Positions 33,283 through 45,779 of a stretch of DNA of 64,000 nucleotides are shown in pieces. Under the pieces are notes generated by a model, which did no database searches, had not been told where the DNA came from, and worked only from the letters and a program-made list of their open reading frames with translations. The stretch is taken from positions 48,317,681-48,381,680 of the forward strand of contig CAMTDV010000007.1 of the NCBI GenBank assembly GCA_947069175.1. Direction: 5' to 3'. The stretch comes from Scalesia atractyloides. Its lineage: Eukaryota > Streptophyta > Magnoliopsida > Asterales > Asteraceae. Position numbers and translations under genes: made by a program. Within the stretch, counting starts at the first letter, position 1. Each line of letters opens with the position of its first letter.

Positions 33283-36272
33283 TGTGATATCCCGGGTTTT
33301 TCGGATAACTTACACGTGACACTTGTCGAATAATATATGTGCTAAGTATTAAACGTGCATGGATTAAATACGTGTTGTGTGTTGTGTAAATTTTTAGTTA
33401 TAGAATAATTACTGTAGATATGCACACGAACTAAACCGAACCGCGACGTGAACCAACTTCGATTCATCGTGACTCTAGGAGTAACAAGTTTTAAACCTTA
33501 ACTCAAGTATTCGGCCGAGAACGAGAATTAAACACAAACCGAGAACAACCCAAACCGAAACCCATAGCATGCAACCTTAATCCTTGGCCGCAAGACCAAA
33601 CTCAAACCCAAACCAACCCAAGTCCCTCGGCCACATGAGCAAAACCCAACCGACCGCCCTAGGCTCTCGGCCACAAGCTTCAACAAAAAGCGCGACCTTA
33701 TCAGCTTGTACGCCTATATATATATCATGCATGCTCCTTCAAAATACACAAAAACCCTAACAAGACAAACTGCCGTCGGCAGCCTTACTCTTGCACCTTC
33801 CGATCGCGAACAGCTTCCTGCCTTCATCATCTCGATCTGAATCAGCCTTGTTCACCTTCTCGGTCGCTAACAGCCTGTTGCTTTCAGTCCCTTTCAGCCT
33901 CGGTCGCAACAGCTTTCCTTTTCTTTTCTTCCGGGCGCAGCAGCAACCATCGCCATCTTCAGTCTCGGTCGCAACTATCCAGGATCATCGGTTCCTCGTC
34001 TACTCACGGTTCACTAAGCTTGATAGTAAAGGTTAGGATTTATCTTTTGAATACAGGATCATGTACGGATATATGTGCTTGAATGAATTGATTGTATTGT
34101 CTTCGGATTATATGTTTGAATGAAAAGTCATGATAGCCGATTAGCTAGTAATGTGTACAAGTGAGGTTTGTTCGAAATCTGAAAATCATAAGCTGTATTG
34201 GTTTATAAAAACAAGAGATGTTGACTAGGGTTTGCATGGATATGTTGTAGGTATTGAATTATGATTAGAAAAGCCGATTCTTGATCGCCTAGGTTAACGA
34301 TATTAACGGGTTGTGCGAGTTAATGGTAACAACATGCTGAAACAGGATGCTGAGTAATAGTTACAGCCGACTTCATCTGGCTGTAACTCGGTCGATAGTT
34401 GTCGAAAAACGGATTTTCTGATGTCTAGAATGTAGAGATTTGAATAAGGAATCTAATGGCACTGGATTCATAATTTTCTGAAATTGTTTGATATTTTTAA
34501 AGGGCCAAACAAGTTCAGTAGCTAAAGCTGTGAAAATTCTGGAATTTTGTTGATTGTTTATCAAGTTGGATTTTAAAATCAGTAGGGAGTTGAGTCATGA
34601 TTTTTGTACAACAACTAGGTATGGAAATTTCCGGGCAACTCCAACTGGAATTTTGTTAATTGGTCGATCGATGATTTTTAAATAAATTCTTCCGTGGGCT
34701 GCAGTCAGGAAGTGATAAATCAGACTGCAGCCTAGTATATTAATATTTATGGTTAATTGGTAAAGATTTAGGACTTGGAAAAAATTATATAAATTTCTAT
34801 GGTATAAATGTCACCTACTGTAAAAATATGGGAATTTTTAGAATGTTGGAACCATTTTATAAAAATTCTAGAAAACAGCTGAATTATGAGTGCTGAGCGG
34901 AAATTGGAAAACTTGTGATTGTGTGCACCAAAGTGTTGCATGGATTGGATTATATTCATGATAAGTTGTTTGATTACTATGATCACATGAGAATACTTGC
35001 ATGCATGTTTGAGTGTTAGATATGTTGTTTGTGTGTATCACTTTGTGAGTAAATTGCGTGTGGAATTTGTATTGGTGTGTTCACACACTGACGTGGAATT
35101 AATTGGTTTGTTAGGACGCAACTAGCGGTCCCATCTCTTATAACATCTTTGCTACACTAACCGAGCAAATAAAGGTGAGTTCACGGCCCCTAACTTTATC
35201 CGGTTTCTAAACAACAGGGGGAGAAACATGTATACACTCTCAAACTCAATCTCTTTACGTTATACGAATTTAACGTCACATAACTATACGGTAACTAAGT
35301 TAATGTTAATGTAATGTTGTGGTCACTAAGCAGCTTTATCACTTATGTCCTCGACAATCTCCTCGGATCGTTAGTATTTGGGTTAAATAGCGGGGGAATT
35401 ATAAGTAGTACTACTGGGTCTGACGAGCCCCATCCGAGCTAGTCGCGCTAGCCGACCTGGTATGGTCAACGGGTGAATAATTGGCCTAACATCGCCATGG
35501 TCATGTGATAGGCCTGGCAAAACGGAGGCACAACTGTCAGCTTCGATCGCGAACACTTAGTGACATGACTTTAGGCTAGCTACCTATATATATTAACATT
35601 GAACTTAATTACGAATCAACTTAATATTCCTGGTATGGAATATTGGAAACAACAACTTAATATTCCTGGTATGGAATATTGGAAGCAACAACTTAATATT
35701 CCTGGTATGGAATATTGGAAACAACAACTTTATATTCCTGGTATGGAATATTGGAAACAACAACTTAAAATTCCGGGTTTGGAATATTAGAAGCAACAAC
35801 TTATTATTCCGGGTTGGAATAATGGAACCAATACGTTATCCCGGGTTAGGGATAACGGGAGAAAACAAACTATAACCGACAAACGAATTTATGAAAACCT
35901 GTGAACTCACTCATCTTTAATGTTGACACTTGTTTCTTTACATGTTTCTCAGGACGCTAGGAGCTCTAGGTGCACGCACATGCATTGAACAAGACATCTT
36001 TTATCGAGTCTTATTTATTAATATTGTTTTGGGGATTTTTCATTTGTTTTGGCGTTTGTGTTGGCGCCGCTTCATCACTTATTTATGCTTCCGCTCAAAC
36101 TTTAAAAACTGATGCTTCTGCTAAATATTGGTAACATAAAATCTACAACAAGTGATTTTGGAAAACGTATTATCAAATCATATAGAGTCGTTCGACGTAC
36201 TAGTGTTTCAGATCCTGGTTTGTTCACTCGCCTCGCGGTAAAACTCCGCAAGTGGGAATTGAGGGTGTGATA
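33283..36272 (+). repeat. Element G 5' LTR (2990 bp)
   Basis: It starts TGTGATATCCCGGG and ends GGTGTGATA (CA changed to TA), followed by a primer site. The other copy is 41931-44917, with only scattered differences by eye. A TATA-like TATATATATATC lies near 33714. A 36-base tandem repeat fills 35619-35800. Splice-like signals are at 35175 and 35951. The proline/serine-rich reading at 33791-34036 occurs in both LTRs and is not supported as a gene. Confidence 0.92.
35619..35800 (+). repeat. 36-bp tandem repeat in G 5' LTR
   Basis: About five units of AATATTCCTGGTATGGAATA plus a GGAAACAACAACTT-like half. The unit itself is partly palindromic (AATATTCC with GGAATATT). The 3' LTR array (44264-44440) has one unit shortened by several bases. 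Confidence 0.88.
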
Positions 36273-36275
36273 GAT

Positions 36276-36288
36276 TGGTATCAGAGCC
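36276..36288 (+). promoter_or_regulatory. Primer binding site, element G
   Basis: TGGTATCAGAGCC is the tRNA-Met-type site, three bases after the LTR end. Confidence 0.9.
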
Positions 36289-36476
36289 ACTAGCTATAGA
36301 GAACCAGGTTTGCATTAGAAGTAGACCTAAACTATAGCTGATATCACGACACTAGACTTAGTTTGGCACTGAATTATTATATCTTGTTATGCGATGTACC
36401 ACTACTATGCTATGTGAAATATGAATGCATAATTGAAGCGAATGCAACTCGTAACTAACTACACAACCTAAAGGCA

Positions 36477-37100
36477 ATGTCATCATCATCCTCATCATCA
36501 TCCGACAAACTTACGCAACCAAGGGCGCCAGGAAAGGCACCAATGGTGGAACCCTTACCATCTTATGGCGTGGAAACGCGCTCAGCTGCGAGGAAAAGGC
36601 TCGCTCCGGGGGAGGAGTCGTCCTCACGCTCGACCATCGCTGTGACGGTCGAACCGGTTAACTCGTTAGATGTAGGGAACAACCTACTTAGAGATATGAT
36701 AAGAACACAACAAAAACAGTTGGAAAGAATGTAGGAAACCATCCTAGCACAAGGATGGATGATCCGACACCTTACCGGAAAGACCGACTCGCTCGAGGAA
36801 GAGCGTCGTACGAGCAAGATAGCTCGTAACACCATAGCCAGAGATCTGCGTGCTGAGCAGATAAGAGCCGACTGGCTGGAGGACAGAGTCCTGGAAAATA
36901 GTTGGAACATTCAGGAATTGCAAAATCAAGCACTTGCACCAGCACCGGCCCCTCCAGTGCCGGTAGAGGAGGATCCAGAAGAGGATCCAGAGGAGGATCC
37001 TGAAGTAGATCCGGAGGAGGACCCAGCTGAGGAAGCTGGAAATGCCGCACAGGGTGACGACAACGACAGTAAGTTGGGAGATGGAGACGTAGAGGACTAA
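36477..37100 (+). pseudogene. Extra ORF upstream of gag in element G, one in-frame stop
   Basis: ATG 36477 opens a frame of about 207 codons to a stop at 37098, broken only by TAG at 36732-36734. The N-terminus is serine-rich, followed by a proline- and arginine-containing part. A helical segment with charged heptads follows (TDSLEEERRTSKIARNTIAR). The C-terminus is an alanine/proline stretch and an acidic repeat of PEED units. The gag start follows 45 bases downstream in another frame, so this is a separate product. No known domain is recognised. Element F has a differently composed ORF at the same place. Confidence 0.65.
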
Positions 37101-37144
37101 CTCGTCTCGCCAATTCCCACCTTGTTTTCTTTAGTTTATTTGAA

Positions 37145-38330
37145 ATGGCAACTGGACGTCGCGGAAACCTCAACATGTCAACGAAGAATTGGCCGCAACG
37201 ATCCAAGAACACGTGAACGCTGCTCTGGCAGGTGTTCAAAACCCACCAGCAGCAGGAGGGGGCTTTAACCCCTACAAGATGTTCCTTGACGCAAAGCCAA
37301 GCAAATTTTCGGGGGCGGAAAGACCCATTGGACTGGTCCGCTGGATCGAAAAGTCTGAATCCGTTTTTGAAATGTGCAACTGCCTCGAGGCCAACAAGGT
37401 CAAATACGCCGCCTCAACACTGGAAGATGGGGCATTGACATGATGGAATGCACAAGTCCAAACTCGTGGACTTATAGCTGCGAATGCAATGGCATGGGCT
37501 GAGTTCAAGGCCCTGATTAAAGAGGAGTACTGTCCACGAGACAGAGTGCAACAATTGGAGCAAGCTCTATGGAACCACAAGATGGTGGGATCGGAGATTG
37601 AAGCTTACACTGCAAAACATCATGACTTAGTATTTCTGTGCCCCGAATTGGCCAACACGGTGGAGAAAAGACTCGAGTTCTATCTCGGGGGTCTGGTTCC
37701 TGAAATTCAGGGTATGGTAATGGCTAGTAACCCTGTAACAGAACATCAAGCAATCCGATTGGCTCACAAACTCACCGATAAAGCGGTGGAACAGTAGAGA
37801 CTGCCAGCACGGGGTACAACTGAAGTTGCCCCGGATAACAAAAGAAAGTTTGAAGACTCAACTACTCGACAGTCTTCGTCATCTCATCCGCAGCAAGGGA
37901 ACCAGAAACGGTTCAATCACTACCACAGCCACCGGGGTTATCAAAATCATCCCGCCAACAACAACAACAACCAGAATTCAGGCGGCTATGTAGGTCGAAA
38001 GCCGCAGTGCAACCGCTGTAATCTCCATCATAACGGCCCTTGTGCCGGAAATCGCTGCCAAAGATGTGGCAAGGTGGGACATGCGGCAAAGGATTGTCGT
38101 GGGGAAATCATGTCCCGACAAAATCAAAATCAGCCCCAGGGACAGCAACAGGTATAAACCGGGGGTGCTATCAGTGTGGTAGCACTGCTCATTTCAGAAG
38201 AGACTGCCCACAGTTGCGCAACAACAACAATAATGGTGGAAACAACCACAACCACAATAACCACAACAACAATAATAACAACAATAATGGAAACGATGGC
38301 ACAGGAGGTGCCAAAGGTCGTGCATTTACA
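37145..38330 (+). pseudogene. gag: Ty3/gypsy gag (element G), near intact with few lesions
   Basis: A likely start is ATG 37145 (MATGRRGNL) with a frameshift before the frame that starts at 37189. The capsid domain includes YKMFLDAKPSKFSGAERPIG and EYCPRDRVQQLEQALWNHKM. A TGA at 37441-37443 replaces the first tryptophan codon of the expected TWWNAQ, and a TAG lies at 37796. Two CX2CX4HX4C knuckles follow (CQRCGKVGHAAKDC near 38060 and CYQCGSTAHFRRDC near 38170). An asparagine-rich linker (38220-38290) leads into the protease. The lesions are few, in line with the near-identical LTRs. Confidence 0.9.
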
Positions 38331-40354
38331 TTGGGCCGCGGAGTGGTCACCGGTAAGTTTCCCCTTAATGAACATTTTGCTACTGTGCTTTTTGATACGG
38401 GTGCGGATAGGAGTTTTATATCTGAGTCTTTTAGGAAGAACCTAAATCTCACGCTTAAACCCTTAGAGACCCCCTATGTTATAGAATTAGCCGATGGTAA
38501 ATCTGTAGATGTGACCCAAATCGTATCCGGCTGTCAACTCAAACTCGCGGGCCACACTTTTACCATTGATCTGATGACAACTACCCTGGGTAGTTTTGAC
38601 GTGGTAGTCGGAATGGACTGGCTATCCGACGTCCGGGCTGAAGTTCTCTGCTTCGAAAAGTCTATCCGTATTCCACTCTCGAACGACGAAATCCTGACGG
38701 TACAAGGCGACAAGGCAAGCGCCGTCACCAACATTATATCATTTATGCAAGCGCAGAAGTATCTTCGGAGAAAGAACACCTTCGCTTTACTCGCACTGAT
38801 TACCGAACAGCCTAAGGACGAGAAACGTATAGAAGACATCCCTGTCGTCCGTGATTTTTCCGATGTATTCCCAGAAGAACTACCTGGTCTTCCACCACAT
38901 CGACAATTGGAGTTTGAAATCGAATTGGCAAGCAATGCAACTCCTATCGCCAAGGCTCCATACCGCCTAGCTCCAGCCGAGCTGCAGGAGCTGTCTACCC
39001 AACTTCAAGAGCTGTTGGAAAAAAGATTATCCGACCAAGCGTTTCGCCATGGGGAGCTCCAGTCCTGTTTGTCAAGAAGAAGGACGGGACTTTCTGCATG
39101 TGCATCGACTATAGGGAACTCAACAAGGTTACAGTCAAGAACCGATACCCGTTACCTCGCATCGACGATCTATTCGACCAACTGCAAGGGTCAAGTTACT
39201 ACTCTAAGATTGATTTACGGTCCGGTTATCATCAGCTACGCGTCAGGGAGGAGGATATCGCTAAGACAGCATTTCGCACTCGGTATGGCCATTACGAGTT
39301 TTTGGTCATGCCATTCGGTCTCACTAACGCACCTGCGGTGTTCATGGACCTCATGAACCGCGTGTGTAAACCATACCTCGACAAATTTGTCATTGTGTTC
39401 ATCGATGACATACTCATCTACTCCAAAAGTGAAGAAGAGCATGCTGAGCATCTACGATTACTGCTAGGATTACTTCAACAGGAAAAGCTATATGCCAAGC
39501 TCTCGAAGTGTGATTTCTGGATCCGGGAAGTTCAGTTTCTCGGGCACGTCGTGAATGAAAAGGGTATCCATGAAGACCCTGCCAAGATTGAAGCCATTAA
39601 AAACTGGGAAGCACCTAAGACACCGACGGAGATCCGCCAATTCTTAGGATTGGCTGGTTACTACAGACGCTTCATCGAGGGGTTTTCAAAGATTGCACAA
39701 CCGCTCACTACCCTCACCCAGAAAAGTATCAAGTATACTTGGGGTGACAAGCAAGAAGCAGCATTTCAATTGCTGAAGCAGAAACTTTGCAGTGCACCCA
39801 TTCTGTCCTTGCCGGAAGGGACAGATGACTTCGTAGTGTATTGTGATGCTTCCATTCAGGGATTGGGATGCGTACTCATGCAACGCGATAAGGTCATCGC
39901 GTATGCGTCGCGACAGCTGAAGGTTCACGAGAAAAACTACACGACGCATGACCTGGAGTTGGGAGCAGTAGTGTTTGCACTTAAGATTTGGAGACACTAC
40001 CTCTATGGAACGAAGTGCACAATCTTTACTGACCACAAAAGCCTCCAACACATCTTTGATCAGAAGGAGTTGAACACGCGACAGCGTCGCTGGGTCGAAC
40101 TCTTGAACGATTATGAGTGTGCCATTCGGTATCACCCGGGTAAAGCTAACGTGGTAGCTGATGCCCTCAGTAGGAAGGAACACTTGAAACCTCGTCGCGT
40201 ACGAGCACTACAACTCACTATTCATTCGGGGCTACCCGATCAAATACGCGACACCCAGTTAGAAGCAGTTAAGGGGGAAAACATCAAAGCCGAATCAGTG
40301 GGAAAAATGGAACGCGATTGGGAAGTAAAGCCCAATGGAGCCGGTATTTCATGA
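38331..40354 (+). pseudogene. pol: Ty3/gypsy protease, RT and RNase H (element G)
   Basis: Protease active site FDTGADRSF at about 38391. The RT begins after VVRDFSDVFPEELPGLP. A one-base loss near 39025 shifts the frame. From about 39098 the RT is open again (MCIDYRELNKVTVKNRYPLP; PFGLTNAP; FIDDILIYSKS with catalytic aspartates near 39401-39409). RNase H continues in the same frame (DDFVVYCDASIQGLGCVLMQ; THDLELGAVVFALKIWRHYL; HPGKANVVADALSRKE). This frame then ends at about 40354, just as integrase begins in another. Only two frame lesions are visible over about 2 kb. Confidence 0.92.
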
Positions 40355-41668
40355 ATCGCATATGGGTACCTCTCTACGGAAACCTCAGAGAGCTAGTCAT
40401 GGATGAAGCTCACAAATCTCGATACTCTGTCCATCCGGGTTCGGATAAGATGTATCAAGACCTTAAAGCTGCGTATTGGTGGCCCAACATGAAAGCCGAT
40501 ATAGCCACCTACGTGAGTAAATGTTTGACTTGTGCAAAAGTCAAGGTGGAGTATCAAAAGCCATCGGGGCTACTCCAACAACCTGAGATCCCAGTGTGGA
40601 AATGGGATCAGATCTCAATGGATTTCATCACTAAACTCCCACGAACCTTGGGTGGTTGCGATACCATCTGGGTGATCGTGGATCGTTTAACTAAGTCTGC
40701 ACACTTCCTAGCTATTAAAGAAACGGATAAGATGGAGAAGTTGACTCGCATCTACATTAAGGAAGTAGTTTCTCGGCACGGAGTGCCAACGTCCATCATC
40801 TCAGACAGAGATGCTCGCTTCACGTCAAGCTTCTGGCAGTCACTCCAGAAAGCGTTGGGAACACGCTTGGATATGAGCACAGCTTATCACCCTCAGACTG
40901 ATGGTCAAAGTGAAAGGACCATACAAACCTTGGAAGACATGCTTAGGGCATGCGTAGTGGACTTCGGAAATAATTAGTAGAATTCTCATATAACAACAGC
41001 TATCATACGAGTATTTCGGCAGCACCGTTCGAGGCATTATACGGTCGCAGATGTAGATCACCGGTCTGCGGGGCAGAAGTCGGTGACAGTCAACTCACAG
41101 GCCCTGAGTTAATACTTGAAGCTACTGAAAAGATTGTACAAATCAGAAACCGCATGGCGGCGGCACGAGATCGACAGAAAAGCTACGCTGATCAACGACG
41201 CAAACCGCTCGAATTTCAAGTAGGCGACCGCGTCCTACTAAAGGTGTCACCCTGGAAGGGTGTAATCCGTTTTGGAAAACGGGGCAAACTTAACCCACGG
41301 TATGTAGGCCCGTTTGTAATCTTGAAACGTATCGGACCCGTAGCTTACCAATTAGACCTTCCTGCCGAACTCGGTGGAGTTCACAACGTATTTCACGTGT
41401 CAAATCTGAAGAAGTGTCTATCTGATGAAACTCTAGTTATTCCATTGGATGAGATCCAAGTGGATGAGCAACTGCACTTTGTAGAACAGCCTATTGAGAT
41501 CATGGATCGTGAGATCAAGACTCGAAGGCACAGCAAGATTCCAATCGTTAAAGTTCGCTGGGACTCTAAGCGTGGACCGGAGTTCACGTGGGAAAGAGAG
41601 GACCAAATGAAAAGCAAATACCCGCACCTCTTCGCAACTGAGCAGCAAACGAATGATACCACTAACTA
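40318..41668 (+). pseudogene. pol: Ty3/gypsy integrase with chromodomain-like tail (element G)
   Basis: Zinc domain HKSRYSVHPG and CLTCAKVK. Core MDFITKLPRTLGG, ISDRDARFTSSFW and DGQSERTIQTLEDMLRA provide the catalytic D, D and E. Near 40970 about 20 bases are missing compared with relatives, giving a premature stop. The reading resumes and from 41154 is open to 41669, with the GPF/Y module (RYVGPFVILKRIGPVAYQL) and a chromodomain-like end (VRWDSKRGPEFTWERED, KYPHLF). In the family the tail is thought to guide integration into chromatin. Confidence 0.9.
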
Positions 41669-41930
41669 AATTTTCGGGACGAAAATTCTTTCAACATGGG
41701 GATGATGTGACAACCTGGAAATTTCTCATACTTTCGTGTACTATTGTTGACTAAATTCTTGTGCATGGCACTTGGAAATCTTTGTGTATGACACTTGGGA
41801 ACTTCTTGTAACGTTGCGTACCATTATAAACGAACTAACTCTTTGTGCGTGGCACTCTAAACATGTACGTTACATGCTAAACCGCGTTTACTCAATTTTC
41901 GGGACGAAAATTCTTTCAACATGGGGATAA
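41669..41930 (+). promoter_or_regulatory. Duplicated stem-loop and polypurine tract, element G
   Basis: The stem-loop AATTTTCGGGACGAAAATT and the tract CTTTCAACATGGGGAT occur twice, at 41669-41706 and 41894-41930. The second copy directly adjoins the real LTR start. The first is followed by TGTGACAACCTGG, which looks like the start of another LTR, and about 180 bases of AT-rich sequence. Confidence 0.8.
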
Positions 41931-44917
41931 TGTGATATCCCGGGTTTTTCGGATAACTTACACGTGACACTTGTCGAATAATATATGTGCTAAGTATTAA
42001 ACGTGCATGGATTAAATACGTGTTGTGTGTTGTGTAAATTTTTAGTTATAGAATAATTACTGTAGATATGTACAAGAACTAATCCGAACCGCGACGTGAA
42101 CCAACTTCGATTCATCGTGACTCTAGGAGTAACAAGTTTTAAACCTTAACTCAAGTATTCGGCCGAGAACGAGAATTAAACACAAACCGAGAACAACCCA
42201 AACCGAAACCCATAGCATGCAACCTTAATCCTTGGCCGCAAGACCAAACTCAAACCCAAACCAACCCAAGTCCCTCGGCCACATGAGCAAAACCCAATCG
42301 ACCGCCTTAGGCTCTCGGCCACAAGCTTCAACAAAAACCGCGACCTTATCAGCTTGTACGCCTATATATATATCATGCATGCTCCTTCAAAATACACAAA
42401 AACCCTAACAAGACAAACTGCCGTCGGCAGCCTTACTCTTGCACCTTCCGATCGCGAACAGCTTCCTCCCTTCATCATCTCGATCTGAATCAGCCTTGTT
42501 CACCTTCTCGGTCGCTAACAGCCTGTTGCTTTCAGTCCCTTTCAGCCTCGGTCGCAACAGCTTTCCTTTTCTTTTCTTCCGGGCGCAGCAACAACCATCG
42601 CCATCTTCAGTCTCGGTCGCAACTATCCAGGATCATCGGTTCCTCATCTACTCACGGTTCACTAAGCTTGATAGTAAAGGTTAGGATTTATCTTTTGAAT
42701 ACAGGATCATGTACGGATATATGTGCTTGAATGAATTGATTGTATTGTCTTCGGATTATATGTTTGAATGAAAAGTCATGATAGCCGATTAGCTAGTAAT
42801 GTGTACAAGTGAGGTTTGTTCGAAATCTGAAAATCATAAGCTGTATTGGTTTATAAAAACAAGAGATGTTGACTAGGGTTTGCATGGATATGTTGTAGGT
42901 ATTGAATTATGATTAGAAAAACCGATTCTTGATCGCCTAGGTTAACGATATTAACGGGTTGTGCGAGTTAATGGTAACAACATGCTGAAACAGGATGCTG
43001 AGTAATAGTTACAGCCGACTTCATCTGGCTGTAACTCGGTCGATAGTTGTCGAAAAACGGATTTTCTGATGTCTAGAACGTAGAGATTTGAATAAGGAAT
43101 CTAATGGCACTGGATTCATAATTTTCTGAAATTGTTTGATATTTTTAAAGCGCCAAACAAGTTCAGTAGCTAAAGCTGTGAAAATTCTGGAATTTTGTTG
43201 ATTGTTTATCAAGTTGGATTTTAAAATCAGTAGGGAGTTGAGTCATGATTTTTGTACAACAACTAGGTATGGAAATTTCCGGGCAAATCCAACTGGAATT
43301 TTGTTAATTGGTCGATCGATGATTTTTAAATAAATTCTTCCGTGGGCTGCAGTCAGGAAGTGATAAATCAGACTGCAGCCTAGTATATTAATATTTATGG
43401 TTAATTGGTAAAGATTTAGGACTTGGAAAAATTATATAAATTTCTATGGTATAAATGTCACCTACTGTAAAAATATGGGAATTTTTAGAATGTTGGAACC
43501 ATTTTATAAAAATTCTAGAAAACAGCTGAATTATGAGTGCTGAGCGGAAATTGGAAAACTTGTGATTGTGTGCACCAAAGTGTTGCATGGATTGGATTAT
43601 GTTCATGATAAGTTGTTTGATTACTATGATCACATGAGAATACTTGCATGCATGTTTGAGTGTTAGATATGTTGTTTGTGTGTATCACTTTGTGAGTAAA
43701 TTGCGTGTGGAATTTGTATTGGTGTGTTCACACACTGACGTGGAATTAATTGGTTTGTTAGGACGCAACTAGCGGTCCCATCTCTTATAACATCTTTGCT
43801 ACACTAACCGAGCAAATAAAGGTGAGTTCACGGCCCCTAACTTTATCCGGTTTCTAAACAACAGGGGGAGAAACATGTATACACTCTCAAACTCAATCTC
43901 TTTACGTTATACGAATTTAACGTCACATAACTATATGGTAACTAAGTTAATGTTAATGTAATGTTGTGGTCACTAAGCAGCTTTATCACTTAAGTCCTCG
44001 ACAATCTCCTCGGATCGTTAGTATTTGGGTTAAATAGCGGGGGAATTATAAGTAGTACTACTGGGTCTGACGAGCCCCATCCGAGCTAGTCGCGCTAGCC
44101 GACCTGGTATGGTCAACGGGTGAATAATTGGCCTAACATCGCCATGGTCATGTGATAGGCCTGGCAAAACGGAGGCACAACTGTCAGCTTCGATCGCGAA
44201 CACTTAGTGACATGACTTTAGGCTAGCTACCTATATATATTAACATTGAACTTAATTACGAATCAACTTAATATTCCTGGTATGGAATTGGAAACAACAA
44301 CTTAATATTCCTGGTATGGAATATTGGAAACAACAACTTAATATTCCTGGTATGGAATATTGGAAACAACAACTTAATATTCCGGGTATGGAATATTGGA
44401 AACAACAACTTAGTATTCCGGGTTTGGAATATTGGAAGCAACAACTTATTATTCCGGGTTGGAATAATGGAACCAATACGTTATCCCGGGTTAGGGATAA
44501 CGGGAGAAAACAAACTATAACCGACAAACGAATTTATGAAAACCTGTGAACTCACTCATCTTTAATGTTGACACTTGTTTCTTTACATGTTTCTCAGGAC
44601 GCTAGGAGCTCTAGGTGCACGCACATGCATTGAACAAGACATCTTTTATCGAGTCTTATTTATTAATATTGTTTTGGGGATTTTTCATTTGTTTTGGCGT
44701 TTGTGTTGGCGCCGCTTCATCACTTATTTATGCTTCCGCTCAAACTTTAAAAACTGATGCTTCTGCTAAATATTGGTAACATAAAATCTACAACAAGTGA
44801 TTTTGGAAAACGTATTATCAAATCATATAGAGTCGTTCGACGTACTAGTGTTTCAGATCCTGGTTTGTTCACTCGCCTCGCGGTAAAACTCCGCAAGTGG
44901 GAATTGAGGGTGTGACA
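41931..44917 (+). repeat. Element G 3' LTR (2987 bp)
   Basis: It starts TGTGATATCCCGGG and ends GGGTGTGACA, keeping the canonical CA that the 5' copy has lost. It is followed by CCCAG (44918-44922). Near identity to 33283-36272 marks G as the youngest complete insertion in the window. Confidence 0.93.
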
Positions 44918-44922
44918 CCCAG

Positions 44923-45216
44923 CGTATTGCTCATGCCGCTGCTAGAGCCACACCCCCATTACCATCATCGCCACTACCACCCCCACCGTCTTACCCACCA
45001 CCATCACCACCACCACTACCACTATCACCACCACCGACCCCACCCTTCTACTGCCCATTTCACCACTCGTCCTGCCCATCTGAGGCACGAGTGCAAGAGT
45101 TAGAGCAGTTTCAAACTGATGCTAATAGGCGCATTTCTAGCCTAGAGGAGGAGGTGGCTTACCATCGCGGTTTGCTCCACCGAACACCATCTCCACCACC
45201 CCTTCCACCTCAGTAG
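44923..45216 (+). pseudogene. Extra ORF upstream of gag in element F, second part
   Basis: The frame interrupted by element G resumes here and stays open for 97 codons to TAG 45214-45216. It is very proline-rich, then turns into a short helical segment (RVQELEQFQTDANRRISSLE) that could form a coiled coil. Removing G and one CCCAG copy keeps the frame, so this ORF was open at its 3' part when G inserted. Function unknown. Confidence 0.65.
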
Positions 45217-45779
45217 TATGTTTTGATTATCTTTTGGGGATTAGATGTAGTTTTGATGATTTAGCTCATGAAGACTCAGCTTTGAAGATCCCGGCTTTTG
45301 GAAGACAACTTGATGACGTGAAGGAGAAATGTAGAAGAAAATCTTACTTTTATGATGTAAAAACTTGTACTGACTAGGGTTATGTATCCCAAGTCCTTTT
45401 GATCTTCACGAACAAAATATAACAAGTTGTCATTGTATAAAGTGTAATTTCTTTATTTCACATTGTATCTCCTTTATGTTATGGTTGATAGTGTTAAGAT
45501 GTGGTGATATTATGGTTGATGTATTGTGTCGTGGTGATGCTATGGTTGATATCTTGTGATGCGACGACTATATATGCGACGAGTTATGTGTTTATGATGA
45601 CGATGGGTGTGCGTATGGCGTATACATATATTTTTCTTATTCATTATGTACCGATGTGCTTATACATATATGTTTGACAAAAAAAGAGAGAAATAATAAA
45701 GAAATATAAGAAATCTAACAATAAATATGTATTTATTATTAAACATATTCGGCTAATTGTGAGCGACATTTTATATTAG
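45217..45779 (+). other. Element F spacer between extra ORF and gag
   Basis: About 560 AT-rich bases without a supportable gene. It resembles an untranslated region and could hold a splice acceptor or re-initiation site for gag, neither of which I can pinpoint. Confidence 0.4.

Noticed and set aside
33791..34036. Small proline- and serine-rich protein gene, repeated at 42439-42684
   Set aside because: Both copies lie at the same place in the two LTRs of element G, near the presumed transcription start. Conservation follows from LTR identity, not coding selection.
35599..35799. Repeat peptide LNIPGMEYWKQQ or its minus-strand partner
   Set aside because: Produced by a 36-base tandem repeat inside an LTR, open on both strands.
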